Shown here one piece after another: positions 27,143-35,784 of a stretch of 64,000 nt of DNA. Numbering within the stretch: the first letter of the stretch is position 1; the number at the start of each line of letters is the position of its first letter. Under the pieces are notes generated by a model. That model did no database searches and was not told the origin of the DNA. It saw only the letters and a list, made by a program, of their open reading frames with translations. The position numbers and the translations under genes were made by a program. The DNA comes from Roseococcus pinisoli (lineage in GTDB: Bacteria > Pseudomonadota > Alphaproteobacteria > Acetobacterales > Acetobacteraceae). Where the stretch lies: contig NZ_JAHCDA010000002.1 of the NCBI RefSeq assembly GCF_018413645.1, positions 124,001 to 188,000 on the forward strand, written 5' to 3'.

Positions 27143-27161
27143 GATATAAGATCGGCATATC
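27143..27161. promoter_or_regulatory. Candidate LysR operator in the divergent promoter region
   Basis: GATAT-N9-ATATC (19 bp) lies 6 bases upstream of the LysR ATG in an AT-rich tract that continues to about 27190 with AATATTATAGTTATGG, a likely promoter. Size and placement suit a LysR T-N11-A site; not proven. Confidence 0.45.
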
Positions 27162-27236
27162 TCAATCAGCAATATTATAGTTATGGCAATGGTCTGCCCC
27201 ACCTAGCCTGCGCGCCGCAGAACAAGGGCAGGACCC

Positions 27237-27776
27237 ATGACGATCCCCGAAACCGCGACCGCCGTCGCCCCCTGGCGCGACGAGGTCTTCGCCGTGCTCA
27301 AGGGCGCCGGCGTGAAGCACGTCGCCTATGTGCCGGATGCCGGGCACGCCACCGCCATCCGCCTCGCGGAGGCCGATCCCGACATCAACGCCGTGGTGCT
27401 CACCACGGAGGAGGAGGGCATCGGCTATCTCGCCGGCGCCTGGCTGGGCGGGGAGCGTGGCGCGCTGCTCATGCAGTCGAGCGGCGTGGGCAATTGCATC
27501 AACACCCTGGCGCTGCCGGCCGTGGCGCGCCTGCCGCTGCTGATGGTCGTGACCATGCGCGGCGACTGGGCCGAGTTCAACAACTGGCAGAACCCGATGG
27601 GCCAGGCGACCGAGGCGGCGCTGCGCCTCATGGGCGTGATGACCTGGCGCGCCGACCGGCCCGAGGATGTCGGGCCGTTGCTGCGTGGTGCGGCGACCAT
27701 GGCCTTCGAGGGCGATGCTGCCTGCGCGGTGCTGCTCGGCCAGCGGCTTATCGGCGAGAAGGAGTGGGTGAAGTGA
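27237..27776 (+). CDS. TPP-dependent decarboxylase, alpha (pyrimidine-binding) subunit, sulfopyruvate/phosphonopyruvate type
   Basis: 179 residues corresponding to the N-terminal half of TPP 2-oxoacid decarboxylases. VLTTEEEGIGYLAGAWLGG contains the conserved Glu that activates thiamine, and SSGVGNCINTLALPAVARLPLLMVVTMRG is typical of ComD-like sulfopyruvate decarboxylase alpha and phosphonopyruvate decarboxylase. The beta half follows with a GTGA overlap. Which 2-oxoacid is used cannot be decided here. Confidence 0.88.
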   Translation: MTIPETATAVAPWRDEVFAVLKGAGVKHVAYVPDAGHATAIRLAEADPDINAVVLTTEEEGIGYLAGAWLGGERGALLMQSSGVGNCINTLALPAVARLPLLMVVTMRGDWAEFNNWQNPMGQATEAALRLMGVMTWRADRPEDVGPLLRGAATMAFEGDAACAVLLGQRLIGEKEWVK

Positions 27777-28360
27777 GCGCGGGTGGACATCTGGACCGGC
27801 GGCAGGTCGTCGCCGAACTCCTGAAGGATCGCGGCGACCTGGTGGTGGTGACCGGCCTCGGCTCACCCTCCTACGACGTGATGGCGGCGGGCGATCACGA
27901 CCTCAACTATTACCTTTGGGCCGCCATGGGCAGCGCGGCGATGGTCGGCCTTGGCATTGCCACCGCGCAGCCAGAGCGGCCGGTGCTGGTCGTCACGGGC
28001 GATGGTGAGCAGCTGATGGGCTTCGGCGCGCTCGCCACCATCGCGGTGCGGCGGCCGCGCAACCTCGCGATCGTCGTGCTCGACAACGGGCATTTCGGCG
28101 AGACGGGGATGCAGCCGAGCCATGCGGGCCAGGGCATCGAGCTGGCGAAGGTCGCGGCTGTCTGCGGCTTTCCGGTGGCCGAGACCGTCGTCGAGGCTTC
28201 CGGCATCGCGACCCTGCGCCAGCGCATCCATGCACGGGCGGGGCTGAGCTTCGCCACCGTGAAGATCGCCGCCGACAACCCGCCCCGTGCCCTGCCGCCG
28301 CGCGACGGTGTGCAGGTGAAGAACCGCTTCCGCGCGGCGCTGGGCTTCCCGACGGCCTAG
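27773..28360 (+). CDS. TPP-dependent decarboxylase, beta (cofactor-binding) subunit
   Basis: 195 residues from a GTG overlapping the alpha stop. It has the TPP/Mg motif: GDGEQLMGFGALATIAV, then about 26 residues after GDG the Asn of VVLDNGHFGETG. Together with the alpha subunit it makes a split ComDE-like enzyme. LysR regulation from the divergent gene is likely. Its stop overlaps the convergent DUF533 gene by 4 bases. Confidence 0.88.
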   Translation: MSAGGHLDRRQVVAELLKDRGDLVVVTGLGSPSYDVMAAGDHDLNYYLWAAMGSAAMVGLGIATAQPERPVLVVTGDGEQLMGFGALATIAVRRPRNLAIVVLDNGHFGETGMQPSHAGQGIELAKVAAVCGFPVAETVVEASGIATLRQRIHARAGLSFATVKIAADNPPRALPPRDGVQVKNRFRAALGFPTA

Positions 28361-29115
28361 GCCGCCGGAGGCCCCACGATCTCCGCCTGCCGGTCGAGAT
28401 GGGCCACCAACTCGGCCGGCAGCTTCAGCCGGTGGGCGAGGGCCTGGAGATAGGCCCGCTCGGCGGGATCGTCCGGATCCACGGCGAGCCGCGAGACGAT
28501 GTAGATCTCCGAGGCCTGCTCCGGCGTCGTCGCGGCCGCCGCGACTTCGCTGACGCTGACCGGCGCATCGATCGTGTCGAAGACGAAGGCCTTGGCCTCG
28601 GCGTCGAGGCCGGCCTCCTCCACCTGGGCGAAGATGCGGCGCCGCTCCTCCGCGTCGATATGCCCGTCCGCCCGCGCGGCACCGATCATGGCGCGGACCA
28701 GGGCGAGCTCGAAGGCCTCGCCATTCGCGGCCGGCGCGGCGCTGGGCAGGAAGCGCGGCTCCGCCGTCGCGATCTCCGCCGGGGTGACCGGCGGCGCGGC
28801 GGCGGGTTGCCGGCCGGCCTGCCAGTTCCGGAAGGCCCGGTCGGCCAGGGCGCCCAGCACCGCCGCGCCGCCATGGCTCACCAGGCCGCCGCCGAGCTTT
28901 CGGCCCTTCTTCCCCAGGAAGAGGGAGATCAGCCCGCCGGCTGCCGCCGCGCCGGCCAGGGCGCCTGTGCCGCCCTGGCCCAGGACGTCTCGGGCCGCAT
29001 CGGAGATGCCGCCGAGCGCCCCGCCCGGATTGGTCCAGGGCGAGGACGCTGCTTGGCCGGGTCGCGAGACACTGGCAGGGAGGAACTGGTCCAGGAGGGC
29101 TTTGGCGTCGATCAT
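28357..29115 (-). CDS. DUF533/TerB-like protein (YebE type)
   Basis: 252 residues. A Gly/Ala-rich membrane-associated N-terminal half (LAGAAAAGGLISLFLGKKGRK, 52-72) is followed by a TerB-like helical domain from about residue 130 (ALVRAMIGAARADGHIDAEERRRIF), with the acidic loop of tellurite-resistance TerB proteins. YebE-type proteins respond to envelope stress in enterics; the role here is unknown. Confidence 0.85.
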   Translation of the reverse strand: MIDAKALLDQFLPASVSRPGQAASSPWTNPGGALGGISDAARDVLGQGGTGALAGAAAAGGLISLFLGKKGRKLGGGLVSHGGAAVLGALADRAFRNWQAGRQPAAAPPVTPAEIATAEPRFLPSAAPAANGEAFELALVRAMIGAARADGHIDAEERRRIFAQVEEAGLDAEAKAFVFDTIDAPVSVSEVAAAATTPEQASEIYIVSRLAVDPDDPAERAYLQALAHRLKLPAELVAHLDRQAEIVGPPAA

Positions 29116-29184
29116 GCCCCAAAGATCGGAAGCTCCCGGACTTACGGCAAGATGACCGGGAATTTATATGCCCGGCGCAGGAGG

Positions 29185-30150
29185 TCAGTCCGCCTGGACC
29201 TGGTTGTCCCGCACCACCTGGCCCCAGAGCGCGATCTGGCGGTCCAGGAAGGGACGCAGCACCTCCGGTCCGCCGAGGACGAGGCGGGCCTGCTGGCTTT
29301 CCGTCATGGTGCGGTTCACCCGCTCGTCGCGGAAGCTCTCCTGTAGCGCCGTCACCATGCGCTGCTGCATGGGCGCGGGCGTGCCGTGCGGGGCGAAGAC
29401 GCCCCACCACGCCTCGGCCTCGAGGCCGGGGAAACCGCTCTCGATGGCCGTCGGCACGTCGCGCAGGGCGGGCAGGCGCTCGGGGCCGAACTGCACCACG
29501 GGGCGCAGATTGCCGGAGGTGATCTGCGGGGCCACCAGCGCCGCGCTGCCGATCATCATCTCCACATGCCCGGCGACCGTGTCGTTCACCGCAAGGCCGC
29601 CGCCGCGATAGGGCAGGTGGGCCATGCGCACGCCGGCTCGGGCGCCGAGCATCACCATGGTCAGGTGGCCCAGCGTGCCGTTGCCCGTGCTGCCATAGTT
29701 GATGGCGTCAGGCCGCGCCTTGGCCGCGTTCACGATGTCCGCGAGGTTGCGGTAGGGCTTGTCCGGCCGCACGGCGATCACGTAGGGCGCGCCGCCGATC
29801 AGCAGCACGGGATCGAGATCGCCGGTCAGGTTGAAGGGCAGATTGGGCAGCAGCGCCGGAAGCGTCGCGTGGCTATCGAAGGTCAGGAGCCAGGTGTTGC
29901 CGTCAGGCCGCGCCGTCGCCACCGCGCCGGTTCCGAGCGAGCCGGCCGCGCCGCTGCGATTCTCGACCACGACCGGCACGCCCAGTCGCTGCGTGAGGCC
30001 GGGACTGACGATCCGCGCCACCGCATCGGTGCTGCCGCCGGCGGCAAAGGGGACGATGATGCGGATGGCGCCGGACGGCCAGGACTGAGCGCGGGCGACG
30101 GCAGGCGCGGCGAGGGGCGCGGCCAGGAGGGCGCGGCGTGAGACGGTCAT
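29185..30150 (-). CDS. Tripartite tricarboxylate transporter substrate-binding protein (Bug/TctC family)
   Basis: 321-residue periplasmic solute-binding protein with a twin-Arg-like signal (VSRRALLAAPLAAPAVARAQ). The Bug pattern is clear: IRIIVPFAAGGSTDAVARIV, VVENRSGAAGSLGTGAVA, INYGSTGNGTLGHLTM and MLGARAGVRMAHLPYRGG. Orphan: no TctA/TctB membrane genes are adjacent. Ligands in the family are carboxylates. Confidence 0.93.
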   Translation of the reverse strand: MTVSRRALLAAPLAAPAVARAQSWPSGAIRIIVPFAAGGSTDAVARIVSPGLTQRLGVPVVVENRSGAAGSLGTGAVATARPDGNTWLLTFDSHATLPALLPNLPFNLTGDLDPVLLIGGAPYVIAVRPDKPYRNLADIVNAAKARPDAINYGSTGNGTLGHLTMVMLGARAGVRMAHLPYRGGGLAVNDTVAGHVEMMIGSAALVAPQITSGNLRPVVQFGPERLPALRDVPTAIESGFPGLEAEAWWGVFAPHGTPAPMQQRMVTALQESFRDERVNRTMTESQQARLVLGGPEVLRPFLDRQIALWGQVVRDNQVQAD

Positions 30151-30250
30151 GGATCGTTTCCTCGGTCGTTCGTTGATTTTGCGACCGTTGCTGCCACAAC
30201 CGCTCCGCCCTGGCCATCTCGGGATTTTGCCGAGCGACGCGCGGCCGTGA

Positions 30251-30700
30251 TCAGGCGGCGAGGAGGTGCTTCGCGATCTGGTCGACGGGAAGCTTGGTGA
30301 GGTCCTTGGCGAGCTCCTCCGAGACGATCTCCTTCACGGCGGCGCTCAGCTTTCCGCGCAGCACGCCGAGCGCCCGTGGCGGCGCCACCAGCAGAAGCTC
30401 CTTGATCTCCTGCCCACGCACGGCTTCGTCGAGCATGGCGGCCACCCGAACCAGGAAGTCCGTCTCGGCCTGGTCGTGCAGGTCGCCCTCATCGGTGGCG
30501 CTGCGCGCGGCGCCGTCCGAAGAGCGGAGGCGGCCCGGCCTGTCGGTGCCGAGCTCGCGACTTGGCGGCTGCGGATTGTCGATGGCGGAGACGGTGGCGA
30601 GCCTGGGGCTCAGGGCGTCGCCTTCGTTGCGCAGCAGAAGGGCCTTGGTGCCGTCGCAGACCAGGACACCGATCCGGGCGGGCAGGGGATAGGGCTTCAT
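30251..30700 (-). CDS. Host-attachment-family protein (PF10116-like)
   Basis: 149 residues. WVLVCDGTKA-type opening (IGVLVCDGTKALLLRNEGD), a central HDQAETDFLVRVAAML and LLLVAPPRALGVLRGKLSAAVKEIVSEELAKDLTKLPVDQIAKHL match the family first named from an Agrobacterium attachment locus; it resembles the eRF1 domain-3 fold. The molecular role is not known. Start chosen at 30700 near a GGAGGTCC ribosome-binding region at 30704-30710. Confidence 0.85.
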   Translation of the reverse strand: MKPYPLPARIGVLVCDGTKALLLRNEGDALSPRLATVSAIDNPQPPSRELGTDRPGRLRSSDGAARSATDEGDLHDQAETDFLVRVAAMLDEAVRGQEIKELLLVAPPRALGVLRGKLSAAVKEIVSEELAKDLTKLPVDQIAKHLLAA

Positions 30701-30764
30701 GGGGGACCTCCGTCGCATTCGCGTTCCGGAGGTTAATCGCCCGCGGCCGGCAGAGTTGCCCCGG

Positions 30765-31223
30765 TCAGGGCCTGGCGATGGTCGGCGCGAGGATCGCGAC
30801 GATATCCTGTCCCGCGTCCCGGTGGCCCATAGGGCGGAGGTCGATCCGCGTCTCGGCCAGCCCGCCCGCCACCAGGGCGTCCTTCACCGCGCGGGCGCGG
30901 GCGAGGGATAGGCGCCGGGTCGTGGAGAGATCATCCCCTGAGCCGACCTCGGCGATCACCGTCACGCGGCCCACGCTGCCGGTGTTCAGAACGCCGCCGA
31001 TGCGAAGGAGCGCCGCGCGCCGGGGCGCGGGGATTTCTTCGCTGCCCGTCTCGAAGGCGACGTGCCAGACGCCCCGTTCCGGCGAGGTGACGCCGCGGGC
31101 CAGCGGGATATTAGGCAGCGGCGGGAGGGGCGCCGGCGGCGCACCGCCTGTCGGACCGGGCATCTGCGCTGCAGCGAGACCCGGCAGAAGGAGAGCGGCA
31201 GAGAGAAGCGCGCGGCGGCGCAT
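30765..31223 (-). CDS. Small periplasmic OmpA-like domain protein
   Basis: 152 residues: signal peptide (RRRALLSAALLLPGLAAAQ), a Pro-rich linker, then an OmpA/MotB-like fold from about residue 52 (VAFETGSEEIPAPRRAALLRIGG, LSLARARAVKDALVAGGLAETRIDLRPMG). The usual Asp and Arg that hold peptidoglycan are not in clear canonical positions. It overlaps suhB by one base. Confidence 0.75.
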   Translation of the reverse strand: MRRRALLSAALLLPGLAAAQMPGPTGGAPPAPLPPLPNIPLARGVTSPERGVWHVAFETGSEEIPAPRRAALLRIGGVLNTGSVGRVTVIAEVGSGDDLSTTRRLSLARARAVKDALVAGGLAETRIDLRPMGHRDAGQDIVAILAPTIARP

Positions 31224-32074
31224 CAGCCCGCCGCGCTGCGGCCCTTGGCCGCCGCCGAGATGCTATCCTGCACCACGTCCCGAAGCTTGCCGTGCAGGTG
31301 CTGGTTACCGGCCACGACATTGCCCTCGGCATAGGGATCGCCGCCATCGGGCGAGGTGACGATGCCGCCGGCCTCGCGCACCAGGATGATCCCGGCCGCG
31401 ATGTCCCACTTGTGCAGCACCAGCTCCCAATAACCGTCGTAGCGGCCGGCCGCCGTCCAGGCGAGGTCGAGCGCCGCCGCGCCGAAGCGGCGGATGCCCG
31501 CCACCTGCGGCATCAGCCGCACGAGCGCATGGGCGAATTCCGGCTTCTTCGGCGTCGAGGCGAAGGGGATGCCCGTGGCGAAGAGCGCCGTGTTCATCTC
31601 ACGCCGGCCGGAAACGCGCAGGCGCTTGTCGTTCAGGAAGGCGCCCATGCCCTTCTCGGCCCAGAAGAGCTCGTCGGCGACGGGGTTGTACACCACGCCG
31701 GCCACGATCTCGGACTTGTCCTCCGAGATGCGCTTCTCGATGCCGACGCTGATCGCCCAGTGGGGGATGCCGTGCAGGAAGTTGGTGGTGCCGTCGAGCG
31801 GGTCCACGACCCAGCGCCACTCCCAGTCTGCATCGCCCGACACGCCGCTTTCCTCCATGAGGAAGGCGAAGCCCGGGCGGGCCTTGCCGAGATCCTCGCG
31901 AAGGGTCTGCTCGGCGCGCAGGTCGGCCTGGCTGACGAAGTCGCCGGGGCCCTTCATCGAGACCTGCAGCTGCTCGACCTCGGTGAAGTCGCGCAGCAGT
32001 CGCCGCCCGGCCTTGCGGACGGCGGAGACCACGACGTTCAGGGCCGGGGAAAGGCGGGGAGAGGAGCCGGACAT
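31223..32074 (-). CDS. suhB: Inositol-1-monophosphatase family protein
   Basis: 283 residues of the Mg-dependent IMPase fold. Metal ligands are visible: Glu74-Glu75 in FLMEESG, DPLDGTTNF (91-99), and WDIAAGIILVREAGG in the C-terminal half. In bacteria SuhB also takes part in rRNA antitermination. It lies 3 bases after efp on the same strand, a common alphaproteobacterial order. Confidence 0.93.
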   Translation of the reverse strand: MSGSSPRLSPALNVVVSAVRKAGRRLLRDFTEVEQLQVSMKGPGDFVSQADLRAEQTLREDLGKARPGFAFLMEESGVSGDADWEWRWVVDPLDGTTNFLHGIPHWAISVGIEKRISEDKSEIVAGVVYNPVADELFWAEKGMGAFLNDKRLRVSGRREMNTALFATGIPFASTPKKPEFAHALVRLMPQVAGIRRFGAAALDLAWTAAGRYDGYWELVLHKWDIAAGIILVREAGGIVTSPDGGDPYAEGNVVAGNQHLHGKLRDVVQDSISAAAKGRSAAG

Positions 32075-32077
32075 GGA

Positions 32078-32647
32078 TCAGCCCTTGGCGCGCTCCACGT
32101 AGGAGGCGTCCTCGGTGCGGACGACGATGCGCTCGCCGGTGGTGATGAAGGGGGGAACCATGGTCTTGATGCCGTTCACGAGGAGGGCCGGCTTGTAGGA
32201 GGAGGAGGCGGTCTGCCCCTTCACGACCGGGTCGGCCTCGGCGATCTCGAGCGTGACCAGCTCGGGCAGGTCCATGGCCACCGGGTCGCCTTCGATAAGG
32301 CGGACGTTCACGGTCATGTTCTCCTGCAGGAAGGGCAGGCGATCGCCGAGAATGGTGTTGGGGACCTGGGTCTGCTCGAAGGTCTCGGGGTCCATGAGGA
32401 CCAGCATCTCGCCCTCGGCGTAGGAGTAGGTGAACTCCTTGTCCTCGGTGGTCAGGCGTTCGACCACATCGGCGGTCCGCCAGCGCTGGTCCTTCTTCGC
32501 CCCGGTCTTGATATTGCGCATGTCGACCTGGATGATCGCATTGCCCTTGCCGGGAATCATGATGTTCTGGCGGATGATGGTGTAGCGCTGGCCTTCGAAT
32601 TCGATGACCATGCCGGCGCGCATCTGATTGGCCTGCATCTTCGCCAT
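32078..32647 (-). CDS. efp: Translation elongation factor P
   Basis: 189 residues; EF-P relieves ribosome stalling at polyproline. Lys34 in MIPGKGNA is at the position that E. coli modifies with beta-lysine, so an EpmA-type modification is possible. KOW-like N-terminal domain and two OB domains follow in normal length. The frame extends to 33712, but the extension is antisense shadow of the gene at 32801 onward. First gene of efp-suhB-OmpA-like. Confidence 0.97.
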   Translation of the reverse strand: MAKMQANQMRAGMVIEFEGQRYTIIRQNIMIPGKGNAIIQVDMRNIKTGAKKDQRWRTADVVERLTTEDKEFTYSYAEGEMLVLMDPETFEQTQVPNTILGDRLPFLQENMTVNVRLIEGDPVAMDLPELVTLEIAEADPVVKGQTASSSYKPALLVNGIKTMVPPFITTGERIVVRTEDASYVERAKG

Positions 32648-32800
32648 GGGCGTGGCCCCTGTATTTCTATGGGTTGAGCTGAGGCGGGACGGCTTACACG
32701 CGCGAGGGCTTCCGGGCAACCGTGCCCCGGGCGATGAGGGCCCGGAGGCGATATCGAGACTTGCCAGCCGGGGCCTATCGGGCATGATCCATTCCAAATA

Positions 32801-33562
32801 ATGGGAAATGTCATGCGCTGGATCGCCTGCCAGATCGTTCTCACGGTTGCCCTGCTGGCGACGCCCGCCCGCAGCCAGGACGATTTCGGGCTCCGCTGGT
32901 TCAACAACTCGGCCTCGATGATCCAGGGCTATATGGGCCAGGCAGCGATGGCGAGCGTCGCCAATGCCCAGGCCCGCCGAGTGGCCCGTGAAAGCCGCCG
33001 CCGGGAGCAGACGCCCGCCCTGCGGGAGCGTGCCGGGCGCGAGAACATCCTGATCGTGGGGAATGACCGTACAGTCTCCCGACAGGCGCGCGCGCGTTTC
33101 GTGGACGACCTTGTTCGCTCGCAGCCCCAGGCGCGTCCTCAGCTGGAGGCGGCGCTCGCCTCGGACTGGCAGGCCGGATATGCGCGGGAGATCGCGCGGC
33201 CGAACGGCCTCGACCCGCGGAACCTGGCCGATAGCCATGCCGCCTATCTGATCGCCAGTTGGGCCGTGGTGAACGACGTCGCAACCATTTCTCCCCGGGG
33301 GATCGCGGCGGTTCGCGACGCCATCCGCGCCGATCTGGCGGCCCGCCCGGAGATCGCGCAACTCACGCCCGCTCAGCGCCAGGGCCTGGCGGAGTTCCTG
33401 AACTACAACACCGTGCTGGTGATGGCCCAGCGCGTGAGGATCCAGAGCGGCGACCGGGCGCTTCAGGCGGAGGCGGCGCGCCATTATGCGGCGCAGTTCT
33501 CCCGACAGGGCGTGGATCTCGCGGCGCTTCGACTGACCGATGACGGCTTTATCACGCGCTGA
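32801..33562 (+). CDS. Secreted protein of unknown function (DUF6683-like)
   Basis: 253 residues with an N-terminal signal peptide (cut near PARSQ). The mature protein is helical and rich in Arg and Ala; the blocks LADSHAAYLIASWAVVNDV and LTPAQRQGLAEFLNYNTVLVMAQ remind me of DUF6683 secreted proteins, but I am not sure. ATGs at 32801 and 32813 are both possible starts. Divergent from efp. Confidence 0.65.
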   Translation: MGNVMRWIACQIVLTVALLATPARSQDDFGLRWFNNSASMIQGYMGQAAMASVANAQARRVARESRRREQTPALRERAGRENILIVGNDRTVSRQARARFVDDLVRSQPQARPQLEAALASDWQAGYAREIARPNGLDPRNLADSHAAYLIASWAVVNDVATISPRGIAAVRDAIRADLAARPEIAQLTPAQRQGLAEFLNYNTVLVMAQRVRIQSGDRALQAEAARHYAAQFSRQGVDLAALRLTDDGFITR

Positions 33563-33632
33563 TCCCATGAAATCTGTTGGCCATGCTTGCCGATGTGGAG
33601 AACGATAGGGACGCCATCCAATTGGGTATCCA

Positions 33633-34034
33633 ATGATGCAATCCGTCGCAGATTTGGTGGTGAAGGTGGATGCCGCGCGCCGGCGGCTGACCCTGCAATT
33701 CGGGATGAGCACGGATGGTGCAGCGTATCGTCGTGCGATGTCGGGCTGGCTGGAATCGAGTCCTGAGGCGGTCGGCTATGACTGGCTCTACGATCTGCGC
33801 CGCTACGGGGGCTCGGTGCACCACGACGACGTGACGGCCTTCGCCGCGACCTATGAACAGTTGGCACAGGGCCGCGATGAGGGGGCAAGGTCCGTCTTCG
33901 TGTCGCCGGATTCCGGTTTCCGGCTGTGGGTGCAGGCCTGCGCCCTCCGATTTCCGCGCCGGATTTTTGCTGTCGTCGAGACCTTGGCGGAGGCGGAGCG
34001 GGAGTTGGCGAAGGGGCGTCAGCGTCCCGGTTGA
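33633..34034 (+). CDS. Small cytoplasmic protein, possibly STAS/SpoIIAA-like
   Basis: 133 residues. The alternating pattern YDWLYDLRRYGGSV, then ARSVFVSPDSGFRLWVQACALRFPRRIFAVVETLAEAERELAKG resembles SpoIIAA-like domains (strand, helix, then a final helix after the TLAEA motif). That is a weak fold-level impression; no catalytic motif is seen. No operon partner. Confidence 0.55.
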   Translation: MMQSVADLVVKVDAARRRLTLQFGMSTDGAAYRRAMSGWLESSPEAVGYDWLYDLRRYGGSVHHDDVTAFAATYEQLAQGRDEGARSVFVSPDSGFRLWVQACALRFPRRIFAVVETLAEAERELAKGRQRPG

Positions 34035-34193
34035 CCTGCCAGATGCGCGTCGGCCCGGATGACGCCATCGCCTCCTTGGGCACGTCACGCAGGCGCTGAG
34101 CCCGCCGTAGTTGGGGAAGGATGGTTCTGCGGCACGGCTGGCCAGCGCGATTCTCCCATGCTCCGGTGTCGCATCAGATCCAAGGAACTCCGG

Positions 34194-34991
34194 ATGCATC
34201 CTCACGCGCTCAACCTGCCCCGGGGCCGCACGCTGCCAGGCGCCGTCGGCCACAATCGCGGTGTCGTCCGACCGAACTACGCCTTCCTGCCTCCCGAGGG
34301 CGTGCTGAAGAGCCGGTTGCCGCAATACGACGCCACCGTCGTCCGCTTCCTGGCCGCGCCGGTTCTCGGCGCACGATTCGCTCAGTTCGTACTGGAGATC
34401 GAGGCGGGCGGCGGGACGCGGGCGCCCATCGTCGAGGCGGGGATCCAGCATTTCTACTACGTGCTGTCGGGCAGCGTCGTCGCGAAGGTGGACGATTCCG
34501 CTGAGAAGGAGCTGACCGCCGGCGGCTTCCTCTATGCCCCGCCGGGCGTGCCGCTTTCCATTCGAAACCAGGGAAGTGCTGGCGCGCGCGTGCTGGGGCT
34601 GCGCAAGCGCTACGAGGCCATCGACCTGCCGCCGCCCGCGCCGATCCTCTCCCATCAGGACGAGGTGCCGCGCACCAACCATACCGGTCTGGATGGGCGC
34701 GGCTTCCAGCACCTGCTGCCGTTCGGAGACCTGGCCTTCGATTTCGAGATGAACCTGATGTGGTTCTCGCCGGGCACCTTCTTCCCCGCGGTGGAGACGC
34801 ACATCATGGAGCACGGGCTCTACATGCTGCAGGGGCAGGGGCTCTACCTGCTGGGCACGGAATGGCACGAGATCTGGGCCGAGGACTTCATCTGGATGGG
34901 GGCCTATTGCCCACAGCAATTCTACCCGACCGGGCCCGATGAGGCGGCCTATCTGCTTTACAAGGACGTGAACCGGGACGTGGCGCTTTAG
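34194..34991 (+). CDS. allE: (S)-ureidoglycine aminohydrolase (bicupin)
   Basis: 265 residues in two cupin halves. The second half carries the Mn-site pattern VETHIMEHGLYMLQGQG, and the ending GAYCPQQFYPTG...YLLYKDVNRD is characteristic of ureidoglycine aminohydrolases, which release ammonia from (S)-ureidoglycine in allantoin breakdown. No other allantoin genes are nearby. The ATG at 34194 has an AAGGA about 7 bases upstream; earlier in-frame starts give atypical sequence. Confidence 0.88.
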   Translation: MHPHALNLPRGRTLPGAVGHNRGVVRPNYAFLPPEGVLKSRLPQYDATVVRFLAAPVLGARFAQFVLEIEAGGGTRAPIVEAGIQHFYYVLSGSVVAKVDDSAEKELTAGGFLYAPPGVPLSIRNQGSAGARVLGLRKRYEAIDLPPPAPILSHQDEVPRTNHTGLDGRGFQHLLPFGDLAFDFEMNLMWFSPGTFFPAVETHIMEHGLYMLQGQGLYLLGTEWHEIWAEDFIWMGAYCPQQFYPTGPDEAAYLLYKDVNRDVAL

Positions 34992-35139
34992 CGCCGTTCC
35001 GGGGCGAGCACACAGAGCGCGCGTCCTCCTGGCGAGGATGGGCGTTTTGTTTTCCAGTCGCATCGAATCGCGTCGCCCGGCGTTAACCCTATGCGCTGAA
35101 CGACGTTCGCAGGCGCCACCCCACATAAGGATACGCGCC

Positions 35140-35637
35140 ATGGCCAGAACCAAGACCATCGACGATCTATTTTACGACACGCTCAAGGACATCTACTACG
35201 CCGAGCGTAAGATCCTGAAGACGCTGCCCAAGATGGCCCGCGCCGCTGAATCCGAGAAGCTCAAGGCGGCGTTCGAAAAGCACAGGATGCAGACCGAGGG
35301 GCAGATCGAGCGCCTCCAGCAGGTCTTCGAAATCATTGGCAAGCGGGCCGTCGGCAAGACCTGCGACGCCATCGAAGGCATCGTCGCCGAAGGCGAAGAG
35401 ATCATCGAGGAGTATGCGGGAACGCCGGCCCTGGATGCTGGCCTCATCTCTTCCGCCCAGGCGGTCGAACACTACGAGATGACCCGCTACGGAACGTTGA
35501 AGCGTTGGGCGCAGGTCCTAGGGCATAGCCAGGCGGTGGCTCTTCTCGATGCGACGCTGAAGGAGGAAGGCCAGACCGACAAGGATTTGACAGTCCTCGC
35601 CGACGCTGGCGTAAACCAGATGGCGAAAGCAGGCTGA
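35140..35637 (+). CDS. DUF892 ferritin-like protein (YciE/YciF family)
   Basis: 165 residues. TIDDLFYDTLKDIYYAERKILKTLPKM is the classic opening, and the paired Glu/His ligands of a di-iron ferritin-like bundle appear in AEGEEIIEEYAG and AQAVEHYEMTRYGTL. These proteins are usually stress-induced; function unclear. The ATG at 35140 matches the family N-terminus, and a terminator follows. Confidence 0.92.
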   Translation: MARTKTIDDLFYDTLKDIYYAERKILKTLPKMARAAESEKLKAAFEKHRMQTEGQIERLQQVFEIIGKRAVGKTCDAIEGIVAEGEEIIEEYAGTPALDAGLISSAQAVEHYEMTRYGTLKRWAQVLGHSQAVALLDATLKEEGQTDKDLTVLADAGVNQMAKAG

Positions 35638-35659
35638 ATCCACCTGCAAAATGCGATTG

Positions 35660-35692
35660 GCCCGGCCGGAAGAGACCCGCGCCGGGCTTTTT
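35660..35692 (+). terminator. Rho-independent terminator after the DUF892 gene
   Basis: GCCCGGC at 35660-35666 pairs with GCCGGGC at 35681-35687, followed by TTTTT. Located 23 bases after the DUF892 stop codon. Confidence 0.8.
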
Positions 35693-35784
35693 GCGGCCGG
35701 TCCTCGATGCGCATCCGACGTGCCGTCGCCCTACGGGCTGCGGCCCACCTGGGCGCTGCGACTTCAATCCATTAGCCTCTCCGA

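Noticed and set aside
32648-33712. N-terminal extension of efp to 544 residues
   Set aside because: The extra sequence is antisense to the secreted-protein gene at 32801 and is not part of EF-P, which begins MAKMQANQMRAG at 32647.
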